Source: Planctomycetaceae bacterium (GTDB lineage: Bacteria; Planctomycetota; Planctomycetia; Planctomycetales; Planctomycetaceae). From it: DNA of 64,000 bases. The notes beneath the pieces were generated by a model. It did no database searches. It was not told the origin of the DNA and saw only the letters and a program-made list of their open reading frames with translations. Position 1 is the first letter of the stretch; each line of letters opens with the position of its first letter. Location: assembly GCA_021732995.1 (NCBI GenBank), contig JAKFWA010000069.1, positions 1 to 64,000 on the forward strand, given 5' to 3'. Both the position numbers and the translations under genes were made by a program. Of this stretch, positions 34,876 to 44,775 are shown piece after piece.

Positions 34876-37287
34876 CTATCGCCTGTCATCATTCAATAAT
34901 TTGATCAAGGCTTCGAAGCTGACTGGCTTCACGAGATGTCCATCGAACCCGGCCTCTTTGGACTTCCTCCGATCTTCTTCCTGTCCCCATCCCGTTAACG
35001 CGATCAGCAGAATGTCGCGTCCCCAGGACTGTTGGCGAATCAGGCGGCAGGCGTCGTAACCATTTCTCTTCGGCAGGCCGAGATCGAGCAGGATCACATC
35101 GGGTTTATTCAATTCCGCCTGTTCGACAGCTTCCTCGCCGTCGTAGGCAGTGATCGTTTCATTGCCGATGAGCTTCAGCAGCATCGCCAGCGAAGCGGCT
35201 GAATCGCGATTGTCATCCACCACGAGAATCTTGCGGGCTTGAGTCTTGTGTCCCCAATCAGCAAGGCTGGCTTGCGATGTGGGTTGCGGCTCTTCTAGGA
35301 GCAGAGGCAGGCAAACTTCGAACTCGCTGCCCTTGCCGGCTCCCTCGCTACGAGCGACCACGCTGCCGCCGTGCATCTCGACGAGTCTCTCTGCGAGCGT
35401 CAATCCGATGCCGAGGCCACCGTGTGTGCGTTCGAGCGATGAGTTCAGTTGTGTGAACATCTCAAAGACCCGCGGCAGCATCTCCGGCGGAATGCCGATG
35501 CCGTTGTCCTTGACGGATACCAGAACGTCGGTGTCTCTCGGGATCACTGTCAGCTCAATGCGTCCCTTGGCATTTGAGAACTTGCAGGCATTGTTGAGCA
35601 AGTTGCTGAAGACCTGAGCAAGTCGCACAGAATCTGCGTGCAGATACACCGGCTGATCGGGCATTTTCACGACGATTTCGTGATTGCCGCCCTCAATGAG
35701 CGGACGGCACATTTCGATGGCGTGATGAGTGATCGAGGCGAGTTCGACTCGTTGTCTGCGGAGCTCCACCTTGTTGCGAGTGATCCGACTGATGTCGAGG
35801 AGGTCGTCAACCAGCCTCACCATTTGCCCTAGCTGACGCTCCATCGTGGAACGTGCCTGTTCGATAATCTGGCTGCTGCCATTGGCCCGCTTCATGATCT
35901 CCAGTGAATTCCTGATCGGGGCCAGCGGGTTGCGCAGCTCGTGAGCCAAGGTCGCGAGGAATTCATCCTTCCGGCGGTCGGCCTCCTTCAGTTCGGTCAT
36001 GAGTCCGTAAATGCGGTGCTCAGCTTCCTTTTCTTCGGCAATATCGCGGGCGATCTTTGAGATTCCGATGATCTGTTGCTGCTCGTCCTTGATCGGTGAA
36101 ATCGTCACCGCCACATCGATCGATGAACCGTCCTTCCTGAGCCGGACAGTGTCGAAGTGATTGACATGCTCACCCGACATCAAGCGCGCGACGATCTGTT
36201 GCTGCTCCTCTCTGCGATCAGCCGGAACGATGAGAGACGTATTCTGACCGACGGATTCGCTGGCTGTGTACCCAAAGAGACGCTGGGCTGCGTGGTTCCA
36301 GCTTTGAATCGTTCCGTTCAGCGACGTTCGAATAATGGCGTCGTCCGAGAATTCGACGATTGAGGCCAGCAGTCCCGCCGTTGCCAGCCGTTCGTTCTTC
36401 TGCTGCTCCGCCAGCCGCCGCTCTGTGATGTCTCTGAAGACCAGCACGCAACCGACAACCTGTCCCTGTCCGTTGCGGATGGGAGCAGCGCTATCGTCGA
36501 TCGCCCGCTCAGACGAGTTCTTGCCGATCAGCACGGTGTGATTTGCCACCCCGACCACGACGCCCTCGCGCAGTGCTTTCGTCGCTGGATTATCAACCGG
36601 CTGGCGCGACTCCTCGTTGACGATGCGGAACACGGAACTGAGTGGCATGCCCGTAGCTTCGGTGGTTGTCCATTCGGTCAGAGACTCAGCCTTCGAGTTC
36701 AGAAAGGTGACCTGACCTTCGGCGTTGGTGACGATCACTCCGTCGCCGATACTCGCCAGAGTGATGTGCAGCAGTTCGCGTTCTCTCTGCAGGTCAGCCA
36801 CAGCCTGAGTCAGCTCCGTGGTTCGTTCCTGAACACGCCGTTCGAGTTCCATGTTGGCTCGATGGAGCGATTCTTCAGCTTGCTTGCGAGCTGAGATCTC
36901 TCCCTCTAGTTCCTCCGGGCTGCGCATCGCCAGCACCTTCGGCACGATAGGCACGAGCGCGACTACGGTGGTCCAGGAGACGATGGCGGTGCAAAGCTTG
37001 ATGACGCCAGCCAGACGATAGGCCGGCCACCAAAAGATGATGGCCTCCATCAAGTGCGTCGTGCCGCAAGCCAGAATGAAGGCGCCAAAGAGGAAGAAGA
37101 TTTTGCGGAACGGCAGGTCCGAACGTCGAACCAGAAAGAAAAGCAGGACCAGTGGAATTGCCAGGTACGCCGACCACACTCCCAGATCGGACAGGATGTG
37201 GAGCCAGCCATGCGCCGATGTCCAACGTCCACAATTCCAACGAGCCGGGAAATCGGACGTATCAAACAGACTGGTGATGAAATTCAC
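34876..37287 (-). CDS. Hybrid histidine kinase with ethylene-receptor-like membrane domain
   Basis: An 803-residue hybrid sensor kinase that starts with GTG (GAGAGG five bases upstream). Three membrane helices occupy about residues 33-115. They carry Asp34, Tyr41, Ile44, Pro45, Ile71, Cys74 and His78 (CGTTHL), the same residues at the same spacing as the copper and ethylene site of plant ETR1. A coiled linker, two PAS domains (about 165-290 and 305-430), the HisKA phospho-acceptor His about 448 (LAHELRNPL), an HATPase domain (DNGIGIP, GGLGIGL) and a receiver domain with Asp about 735 (VILLDLGLP) follow. The kinase should act in the inner membrane. No dedicated response regulator gene is adjacent. 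Confidence 0.93.
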   Translation of the reverse strand: MNFITSLFDTSDFPARWNCGRWTSAHGWLHILSDLGVWSAYLAIPLVLLFFLVRRSDLPFRKIFFLFGAFILACGTTHLMEAIIFWWPAYRLAGVIKLCTAIVSWTTVVALVPIVPKVLAMRSPEELEGEISARKQAEESLHRANMELERRVQERTTELTQAVADLQRERELLHITLASIGDGVIVTNAEGQVTFLNSKAESLTEWTTTEATGMPLSSVFRIVNEESRQPVDNPATKALREGVVVGVANHTVLIGKNSSERAIDDSAAPIRNGQGQVVGCVLVFRDITERRLAEQQKNERLATAGLLASIVEFSDDAIIRTSLNGTIQSWNHAAQRLFGYTASESVGQNTSLIVPADRREEQQQIVARLMSGEHVNHFDTVRLRKDGSSIDVAVTISPIKDEQQQIIGISKIARDIAEEKEAEHRIYGLMTELKEADRRKDEFLATLAHELRNPLAPIRNSLEIMKRANGSSQIIEQARSTMERQLGQMVRLVDDLLDISRITRNKVELRRQRVELASITHHAIEMCRPLIEGGNHEIVVKMPDQPVYLHADSVRLAQVFSNLLNNACKFSNAKGRIELTVIPRDTDVLVSVKDNGIGIPPEMLPRVFEMFTQLNSSLERTHGGLGIGLTLAERLVEMHGGSVVARSEGAGKGSEFEVCLPLLLEEPQPTSQASLADWGHKTQARKILVVDDNRDSAASLAMLLKLIGNETITAYDGEEAVEQAELNKPDVILLDLGLPKRNGYDACRLIRQQSWGRDILLIALTGWGQEEDRRKSKEAGFDGHLVKPVSFEALIKLLNDDRR

Positions 37288-37478
37288 GAAAGCCTCTCTC
37301 CGGACTGTTAAGGCTTTGATCCCCGCAACTTTGTCAGCACGTTCGCTGCCGGGTCTTCAGCCAACAATGCACCGCTTTGAAAGTGGGCGACGACTACGGG
37401 CACCCACATTTTGAACCGCAGAGGTCGCTTGGCAAGGATGAAGATCGACACAAGGATTGCCTCTGCGAGAATCCCATT

Positions 37479-38345
37479 ATGGCTGACTTCAAACTACGAG
37501 TAGCGGAGAACGTGGTCGGCGACTTCTTCGTCGACTCCAGTTGCATCGATTGCGACACCTGTCGCCAACTCGCGCCGCTGGTGTTCGGTGAAGCCGCTGA
37601 GCATGCCTACGTTTGGCAGCAACCGGGCGGTCCTGAAGATCGCCGTTCGGCCCTGCAGGCCTTGCTGTCCTGTCCTACCGGTTCGATTGGTAGCGTGGGA
37701 GAAGACTCGGCAAAGACTGCGATGGCAGACTTCCCGCTCTTGATCGAAGGGCCGGTTTCCTACTGCGGCTTCAATTCATCGAAGTCTTACGGGGGGAACA
37801 GCTACTTCGTGTATCACGAAGCCGGGAACTGGCTGATCGACTCGCCGAAGTTCCTGCCTCAACTGGTTCGGCAATTCGAATCGCTCGGTGGCATCGCTCA
37901 CATCTTCTTGACGCACCAGGACGACGTGGCCGACGCTGAACGCTACGCCGAGCACTTCGGCAGTCAGCGAGTGATCCACCGGGACGAGTTGTCATCGCAG
38001 CCGGATTCGGAACTGGTGATCGATGGAACCGAACCCATCGAGTTGATTCCGGGATTCATGGCGATTCCGACGCCCGGTCACACTGCCGGCCACTGTGTCC
38101 TGCTGGTGGGCGAGCGCTATCTTTTCACCGGCGATCATCTGTATTTCGACCGCCATGAGCACCGGCTATCAGCCTTCAGAGACTACTGCTGGAATTCGTG
38201 GTCTCGACAGACTGAGTCCATGCAAAGGCTCACAGGGTTCCGGTTCGAATGGGTTCTGCCGGGACACGGTCAGCGGGTCTATTTGCCAGGATCTGAAATG
38301 CAGCGGCAGATGGCTGAACTGGTCGAGCGAATGCGTGCGAGTTGA
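37479..38345 (+). CDS. Ferredoxin - metallo-beta-lactamase-fold fusion hydrolase
   Basis: A 288-residue protein. The N-terminal 70 residues resemble a short 4Fe-4S ferredoxin: CIDCDTC (about 22-28) and a distant Cys-Pro (CPTGSI, about 66). The rest is a metallo-beta-lactamase fold: THQDDVADAERY (about 147) takes the place of the HxHxDH box with one His altered, then PTPGHTAGHC, FTGDHL and LPGHGQ supply further ligands. It could be a glyoxalase-II- or flavodiiron-type hydrolase that uses an iron-sulfur cluster for electron transfer, but substrate and redox role are unknown. The ATG at 37479 is a plausible start with a weak ribosome site. Confidence 0.8.
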   Translation: MADFKLRVAENVVGDFFVDSSCIDCDTCRQLAPLVFGEAAEHAYVWQQPGGPEDRRSALQALLSCPTGSIGSVGEDSAKTAMADFPLLIEGPVSYCGFNSSKSYGGNSYFVYHEAGNWLIDSPKFLPQLVRQFESLGGIAHIFLTHQDDVADAERYAEHFGSQRVIHRDELSSQPDSELVIDGTEPIELIPGFMAIPTPGHTAGHCVLLVGERYLFTGDHLYFDRHEHRLSAFRDYCWNSWSRQTESMQRLTGFRFEWVLPGHGQRVYLPGSEMQRQMAELVERMRAS

Positions 38346-38394
38346 TTGCCCGGCACGGCCCGTTCTCTATATGCGGCTCTTAATCGTCAACGTA

Positions 38395-39324
38395 TCAGCG
38401 ATAGCGTTTACTGCCGGTCAGTCCCTCTTGCAGCCGTTTCTCGGTTGGGACAATCTCAGCATTGTCGGTCGGAACGATCTTTCTGCCGAATTGATTGGCA
38501 TAGACCTGAGTGAACTCGGCTCCAAAGAACACAATTTGTGCGGAGTAATACACCCAGACCAAGAGCACGATCAAAGAACCCGCAACACCGTATGACGACG
38601 CGATGGAACTCTTCCCCAGGTAAAGTCCGATCGCCAGCTTTCCGGCGGTGAACAAGACCGCCGTGATCGCGGCTCCGAGCCACACATCGCGCCAGGCGAT
38701 TCTTGCGTCTGGAAGGTACTTAAACATCACGGCAAAAATTCCGGTGAAGACGGCCAGCGAGATCAGAAAATTGATCGCCTGTGAAACAACCTGGAACTCC
38801 GCAGGCCAGTGGATGGAATGATTGCCTGCAAATGACAGAACGGCGCTGAAGACGAGAGAGACTAGCAGAAGAAACGCCACGCCCATGACCATGGTGATCG
38901 ATAGGAATCGTTCCTTAACGATTCCCCATACGCCGCGACCACCTTTAGGCGTCACTTCCCAGATCGTGTTGAGGCTGTCTTGAAGCTGGCCGAAGACACC
39001 AGACGCACCAAACAGCAGCGTGATCAAGCTGAAGACGGTCGCGACAGTTCCGGACTCGGGTTTATTGGCGCTCTGCAGCATCGCCTGAACGGCCAGAGCA
39101 CCTTGTTCGCCTATCAAGGAATGGATCTGGTGTTCGATTTCACCTCGGGCAGCTTCATCTCCAAAGACGGCTGCCGCGATGCGGAGTGATAGGACCAGGA
39201 GCGGTGCGATCGACAATGCCGTGTAGAACGCCAACGCAGCTCCCAGTTGGGGAACCTTGTCCTCATTCCACTCGCGAAACGTCTGCCGAATCAGCGGCCA
39301 TACGGAACGCATCTGGATCGCCAC
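38395..39324 (-). CDS. YihY/BrkB family membrane protein
   Basis: A 309-residue integral membrane protein with about six hydrophobic segments, beginning with the LGAALAFYTALSIAPLLVL motif of the family. The conserved FGASGVFGQLQDSLNTIW and YGVAGSLIVLLVWVYYSAQI segments are present. The family was once named ribonuclease BN in error; it is now regarded as a transporter or envelope protein of unknown function. The GTG at 39324 has AAGGCG seven bases upstream, and an ATG at 39312 is a second possible start. A charged C-terminal tail follows. Confidence 0.9.
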   Translation of the reverse strand: MAIQMRSVWPLIRQTFREWNEDKVPQLGAALAFYTALSIAPLLVLSLRIAAAVFGDEAARGEIEHQIHSLIGEQGALAVQAMLQSANKPESGTVATVFSLITLLFGASGVFGQLQDSLNTIWEVTPKGGRGVWGIVKERFLSITMVMGVAFLLLVSLVFSAVLSFAGNHSIHWPAEFQVVSQAINFLISLAVFTGIFAVMFKYLPDARIAWRDVWLGAAITAVLFTAGKLAIGLYLGKSSIASSYGVAGSLIVLLVWVYYSAQIVFFGAEFTQVYANQFGRKIVPTDNAEIVPTEKRLQEGLTGSKRYR

Positions 39325-39480
39325 GATGCAACGCCTTGTAGTTCGACTTGTGCCGACGAGAAATTCTTTGCTTCAAACGGAGCAGCTATCGTTCCAATGC
39401 GACACATTCCTCTGGAACGTTGTCTTCGATTCGCCGCTGGTTGAATTGACCATTCACGGTGATGGCGCTTCTCAGAGCAA

Positions 39481-42400
39481 TTAGACCTCGGAGCGTGCGG
39501 ATTTGCGGCTTTCCTCAAGCCGCATCGTCAAGTCCTGGTGCAATCGATTCAGCGCGGTTTCCGCGTCGTACCACCAGTCGCGCGACCAGACTCGGAGAAT
39601 CTTCCAACCGAGGTTTTCCAGCACTTGCTGTCGCGTCTTATCGCGGTCGCGAGCACTGGGTGAGCGATGGTAGGTCGCTCCATCACATTCGATGCCCGCC
39701 AGATACGCACCGGGCTTGTCGGGATGCACGACCCCCAGATCGACTCGAAAACCCGACACGCCCACCTGCGGGGTAATCTGCCAGCCCTTCGCGTGTAGAG
39801 ACTCTGCGATTGCAGCTTCCAATGGTGATTCGTACGAACCAAGGCTGCCGCTCGTGCGACTTGCGATCGCTTCGGGGCCTTTCTCCGCATACTCGAGAAA
39901 CGCTTTGAGGTCGCGTACTCCGCGCGCCTGTGATTGTTCGGCGGCTAACTGGTCCGCTTTGAATGACGAATAGACAACCAACTGTTGGCGGGCACGCGTG
40001 ACTGCAACATTCAGCCGTCGCTCACCGCCGTCGCGATTCAACGCACCGAATGTGAGCGGGATCGGTTTTCCCGAGATGTCTCGGCCAAACGTGATCGAGA
40101 AGAACATGACGTCGCGTTCGTCGCCCTGCACATTCTCAAGATTCTTCACCACGGTCGGTTCAATGCGGTCATCGGAGAAGTACCAGTCGAGTTCCGGGTT
40201 ATCCCGCTGCGCCTGATCAAGCAGGTCCTGAATGAGCGATTGTTGCTGGCTGTTGAAGGTGATCACCCCGAACGTCCGCCGTTTGTTTTCCGGCGACGCG
40301 AGCTGACTTTTCATCCGTGCGACTGCGTCCTCCACAATTGCCATTGCTTCAGCGCGGTTCGTGCGAGAGTTGCCTCTGTCGTAAACCGCGTCCGGCAAGT
40401 GGCGGAACGAGACTCCCCGGTCCGCTGATTCCGCGGCTGGAAAGGACACCAGTTGATTGCCGTAATAGTTCCAGTTCGAGAACGCGATCAGCGACTCGTG
40501 CCGACTGCGATAGTGCCAATTGAGCTGCAGCGTCGGCAGTCCGGCTGCTTTCGCTTCGTCGAGGATGCTCTCCAGATCTTTCTCATGATCCTCGATTTCG
40601 TCGTTGGCTTCGTCGTCATCACTGCGGCCGAAGAAGTTTGTGGGCGGCAATTGCTTCGGGTCGCCCACGATGATGGTCTGCTCTCCGCGTGCAATGGCCC
40701 CGATGGCGTCCCATGTTGTGATCTGGGACGCTTCGTCGAAGATGACGACGTCGAAAGGCGGTTGCTCGGCCGGAAGGTATTGAGCGATCGACAGCGGAGA
40801 CATCAGCAGGCAGGGGGCCAGTTTGCCGAAGCTTTCTGGCATGCTGGAAATGACCTCGCGGATCGACTTGCTCGGACGCTTGAGCCCGAGTTGATGTCGC
40901 AGCAGCCCCAGTTCGGACTTTCTCGCCACACTATCAGGCGAAGGCAACTCGTGGGCAGCGGCTTGTCGAGCATGGATGGACGCAGCGGCACGTGCCTGAT
41001 CATCCAGAGCACGAAAATCGGTGATCGCGTCTTCGTGTTTGAAACGCTGGAACTTCTGCAACACCAAGTCGCTATCGATCACGCCGGGAATCCACCACCG
41101 CGCATAGCCGAGGCGGAAGCGGTCAACAAGATCTTGAGAGTCTAGTGAGCCATTTTGCAGAGCTTGCACCCAGTCTTTGAACCCCGCAGTTTCGGCACGT
41201 GCGCGAACTTCACACCACGACGTCCAGCGCTGCAGGACCCTGCGGTGCTCTTTGATTTGAGCGGCAGCTTCCAGGACCGTCGCGACAACGTGCTCCGCAT
41301 CCCCGCAGAAAGTTGGAGTGCCGAGGGCGCTACGGAACGCCTGGCTTGCAGTCTGAAAAGAGGTGACCGCCTCAATGAACTTCTGGGCTGTGACGAAAAC
41401 CGGCGAAGTCGCCTGATCGCCGGATAGGATCGGACGCAGCGTTTCTGAGATCTGAGTTGTTGTGTTGCGCGGTTTGCCGACGGAGATAATCGACAACCGC
41501 AATTCATCCGCTTTCGCGATTTGCGTTTTCAGTTGTTCAATGTTCGTATGCTGGGCGTTCCAGTAGCGACTGTGTTCTGCGAGTGGACTGCGGCGAATCT
41601 CATCAAGTTGTGACTTGAGTTTGCGTATGACCTCAATGTCGGTTTGAGGAATCGCAGTGCCACTGGACGCGTAGCTTTGCAGCAGCTTCACGACTTTGCG
41701 GCGGCCGAACCAGGAGAGCGGCCAGAATCGAGCGTTGGCTTCCCGCCACTGCCGATCAATGTCATCGATTGGAATAAGGTGAAGTTGCTCGTCGTAGACG
41801 GAGGTGATTGAAGAGTGTGCTTGATGGTACTCCTGTAATAGCAACTGCAGTTGGGTGGATGCTGTGGCAAACGATGCGAACTGTTCATGAAAGAGCATGC
41901 GGACATCTTCTGTAGCCACGCTGGTAAGCGCAGTTGCCAGTCGCAGGAACCGGCTAAGTTCTGTGGCCGAGACGTCCGAGATGCCAGTCAATTCGAGCTG
42001 CGTTGCGAACTGCGCGATTGCCGTTTTCAGCAGAGTGGCGGCGTCACTGACCCGACTGCATTCTGCGAGCAGGTCTGCTTCCCAGCGAGCCGACCAAGTC
42101 TCCGCTGAGATCGCCCACAACGGAGCGCTCCAGTCAACCTCCTGATAAGTTCGGGACAAGTCACTGACAAGATGTTCCAGGTTCTCGTACGCGGCTTTGT
42201 CGTGCTGGGCAGTATTAGCCCACTGGAACTCCGGAGATGTGACCTGCCGACCTTTGACGCAATGAGCCATTGCGCCATAGGCCGTCCAGCCGTTGGGGTG
42301 CGTTTTGTGGATCGCGGTGACGTACGAGTTCAATTCGTCACGGCGAACCTTCAGGCGCTCACTGATTGTTAGCCACTCGTTCTCAGCTCCTTTGCGGTTC

Positions 42401-44775
42401 CTCTCCCAAGATGCTTCCAGTTGCTCCAGAAAGCGTCGGCGTTCGGCCTTGCTGCTGTGCAGCTCCAGACAGCAATCGCCAAGGCCGTGTTCCCGAAGTC
42501 TCCTGTAGACGACATCCAGTGCTGCCGTCTTCTCGGCGACGAACAACACGGTTTTTCCCATCGACAGGCACTGAGCGATGATGTTCGCGATCGTCTGGCT
42601 CTTGCCAGTCCCGGGTGGGCCAACGAGTACGAAGTCCTTGCCTTCGGCGGCCGTCATCACTGCCGCCAGTTGTGAGGAATCCGCCGGTAGCGGATGAACG
42701 AGGTTACCCGGCTCGTAGCGCGTGTCGATCTCTGCGGGGTGCGGAATGCTGCCGCCGACTGATTCAAACGGTTTGTCGGGATCATGAGTGAGATGCCGCA
42801 CGACGCGGTTTCTTTCGAGGCTATCCAACCGGTCGACGAGATCCTTCCACATCAGATACTTCACGAAAGAGAATGTTCCGAGTGCAGTCTCGTCCGTGAC
42901 TTCGAAACCGGGAATATCACGCACTTCGCGACGCATCCGTTCCAGGACTGAAGGGACGTCGATGCCGCTGTCGTCCGTTGGCAATGCCGTCTCGAAGAAC
43001 GTCAGATCGCGACCAAAATCCTTTTTCAACATCTGGATCAGAGTTGCATTGAAGCGGGGCTCGTCTTCGTGTTTCACCAGGTGGTAGGGTGAAACTGCGC
43101 TTTTCCGCAGCAGCTTGGCGGGAATGAGAATGAGCGGCGCCTTGCAGATGCGCGGATCACCCTTATGCGGCTTCCAGCGGAGAAAACCGACGGCGAGGTA
43201 GAGGGTGTTCGAACCACCTTCCGCCAGATCGTTGCGCACGGTGCGGTACAATGTCGTCAGGCGATTCGTCAGCTCTGGTTCTGGCAGGGGGCAGGCGACC
43301 TCATCACGTTCGAGGGCGAGTCGCGCAAACTCCGCGTCCAGATCATGCCCCGTTTTTTTCTGGTGCAATTCGGCGTCGCGGTCGCCTCGCGGGTTGTGCT
43401 GCACCAGGGAAATAAGCCTGAGCCGCGCGCCGTCCGCAAGTCTGTCTTCCAGATTTGAAATGCGGGGACACAGTAACGGAACGGTCTGCTTCGTAGCCTT
43501 GAAGTTCAGCAGCCGATTGTTGAGCGAGAGGTTCAGCAGCTTGCGCTGCCAACGCTCAATGCGGCCAGCGGCCGTTGTCGGTTGAGGCGTGACGTCGATG
43601 ACTTCCACCGACAGTCCATCAAACGCGGGCAAGGAGGGGAGCGGCAGAGAATCCGCTTCGACACTCACTCCAGGCTCTGACGAGGTGGGACGATGTGAAG
43701 CCAGCGGTCGAATTTGAGCCATTCTGGCCCGCGCCACGTCGATCGCCGCCACAAAGTTGCCTTCCTTGATCTCGCTCGTCAGGCCCTCGGCAGTCGTGAT
43801 CGCGCTCTCAAACTTGGCGGGCGGCTGGCGAGACACCAGCGTCGTTTCGAAGGTAACAAGTTCTCGCGCGGTGAGTGCTTTGCGTACCTCACTGCAATCA
43901 GGCTCGATCAACTGCTTGAATGTTTTCTCGACGAGCCACACGCCAACACAGCAATGCTCCCGCAACATGATGATGACAGCATTCAGGCCAATGGCTTCGA
44001 TCGCGGCGGCGAACAACAGAGTGCTGTCCAGGCAGGTGGCCAATCCGCTTTGCAGGATCAGGCTTGGCTTTCGTGTTTTCTGACCCGTTTCTTCAAAGCT
44101 GCTCGGAGGATTCGCATAGGTCAACGACTTTTCCGCGATGGCCGACCAGAGCGCCGCTGTCAGCATGTAAACGCGGCGCGGATCACCGCTCTGATAGCCA
44201 TCCAGACCGGAAGAATGGCCATGCCTGACGAGGATTGCTCCGGCAAGTTTTAGAATGCTGGCTACCGCAGGATCGTTTGGCATCACGAACGCCGCGAGGA
44301 GTTCGCCGCCCGAACTCATGCCGCCCCACTCGTCGCGCGCGAGTACGCGAAGGTCGTGTTCGCATTCGGCGATGATCGCGCCCTCGTGGTGCAGCGTGAA
44401 GGTGAGCCTGCACCGTTCGGCTTCGTTGAGTCCATTAAGATAGTCTGGATCCAGATGTAGCTCGTGATCTCGAACGGAAAGACGCGATTCCTTTGCGAGG
44501 CTGTCCAGAATCCAGTGCGTGGGTCGAATGATCGCGGGACTCGAACGGACCTCGAGGCGCAGGTTGTTGAACGCGTGCGGCGTATTGTTCTCGACGTCCA
44601 GAGAATTCAGCAGTGGAACCGAGTTCTGCCATGATGCGTAATTGACACACGACGCCACCACGGCATCGATTCGCAGCGTAGGAGTTTCGCTTTCAGTGAC
44701 CTGTTGACTGATCAAGGTGCTGTTCCGCAGCGAGTATCCGAGAGTAAGAGTTGCCGACGCAAACAGACGCATCAT
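39481..44775 (-). CDS. DUF4011-type helicase with C-terminal Vsr-like nuclease
   Basis: A 1764-residue protein. About residues 235-290 look like a transglutaminase-type fold (GLATCLDSTLLFAAA and a later His). A DUF4011-like helicase-associated region is followed by a superfamily 1 helicase: Walker A GPPGTGKS (about 718), DEAS box VVIFDEASQITTW (about 1347), GDPKQLPPT, and late motifs ALNRDGGERRLNVAVTRAR. The last 110 residues (VDLGVVHPDKPG, IECDGATYHRS, ENLGWKILRVWSRDW) match a Vsr/MTES_1575 nuclease. The architecture resembles the phage-defence helicase-nuclease called Hhe. It stands alone here, without a methylase or partner. Two Met codons (44775, 44772) open the chain. Confidence 0.88.
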   Translation of the reverse strand: MMRLFASATLTLGYSLRNSTLISQQVTESETPTLRIDAVVASCVNYASWQNSVPLLNSLDVENNTPHAFNNLRLEVRSSPAIIRPTHWILDSLAKESRLSVRDHELHLDPDYLNGLNEAERCRLTFTLHHEGAIIAECEHDLRVLARDEWGGMSSGGELLAAFVMPNDPAVASILKLAGAILVRHGHSSGLDGYQSGDPRRVYMLTAALWSAIAEKSLTYANPPSSFEETGQKTRKPSLILQSGLATCLDSTLLFAAAIEAIGLNAVIIMLREHCCVGVWLVEKTFKQLIEPDCSEVRKALTARELVTFETTLVSRQPPAKFESAITTAEGLTSEIKEGNFVAAIDVARARMAQIRPLASHRPTSSEPGVSVEADSLPLPSLPAFDGLSVEVIDVTPQPTTAAGRIERWQRKLLNLSLNNRLLNFKATKQTVPLLCPRISNLEDRLADGARLRLISLVQHNPRGDRDAELHQKKTGHDLDAEFARLALERDEVACPLPEPELTNRLTTLYRTVRNDLAEGGSNTLYLAVGFLRWKPHKGDPRICKAPLILIPAKLLRKSAVSPYHLVKHEDEPRFNATLIQMLKKDFGRDLTFFETALPTDDSGIDVPSVLERMRREVRDIPGFEVTDETALGTFSFVKYLMWKDLVDRLDSLERNRVVRHLTHDPDKPFESVGGSIPHPAEIDTRYEPGNLVHPLPADSSQLAAVMTAAEGKDFVLVGPPGTGKSQTIANIIAQCLSMGKTVLFVAEKTAALDVVYRRLREHGLGDCCLELHSSKAERRRFLEQLEASWERNRKGAENEWLTISERLKVRRDELNSYVTAIHKTHPNGWTAYGAMAHCVKGRQVTSPEFQWANTAQHDKAAYENLEHLVSDLSRTYQEVDWSAPLWAISAETWSARWEADLLAECSRVSDAATLLKTAIAQFATQLELTGISDVSATELSRFLRLATALTSVATEDVRMLFHEQFASFATASTQLQLLLQEYHQAHSSITSVYDEQLHLIPIDDIDRQWREANARFWPLSWFGRRKVVKLLQSYASSGTAIPQTDIEVIRKLKSQLDEIRRSPLAEHSRYWNAQHTNIEQLKTQIAKADELRLSIISVGKPRNTTTQISETLRPILSGDQATSPVFVTAQKFIEAVTSFQTASQAFRSALGTPTFCGDAEHVVATVLEAAAQIKEHRRVLQRWTSWCEVRARAETAGFKDWVQALQNGSLDSQDLVDRFRLGYARWWIPGVIDSDLVLQKFQRFKHEDAITDFRALDDQARAAASIHARQAAAHELPSPDSVARKSELGLLRHQLGLKRPSKSIREVISSMPESFGKLAPCLLMSPLSIAQYLPAEQPPFDVVIFDEASQITTWDAIGAIARGEQTIIVGDPKQLPPTNFFGRSDDDEANDEIEDHEKDLESILDEAKAAGLPTLQLNWHYRSRHESLIAFSNWNYYGNQLVSFPAAESADRGVSFRHLPDAVYDRGNSRTNRAEAMAIVEDAVARMKSQLASPENKRRTFGVITFNSQQQSLIQDLLDQAQRDNPELDWYFSDDRIEPTVVKNLENVQGDERDVMFFSITFGRDISGKPIPLTFGALNRDGGERRLNVAVTRARQQLVVYSSFKADQLAAEQSQARGVRDLKAFLEYAEKGPEAIASRTSGSLGSYESPLEAAIAESLHAKGWQITPQVGVSGFRVDLGVVHPDKPGAYLAGIECDGATYHRSPSARDRDKTRQQVLENLGWKILRVWSRDWWYDAETALNRLHQDLTMRLEESRKSARSEV

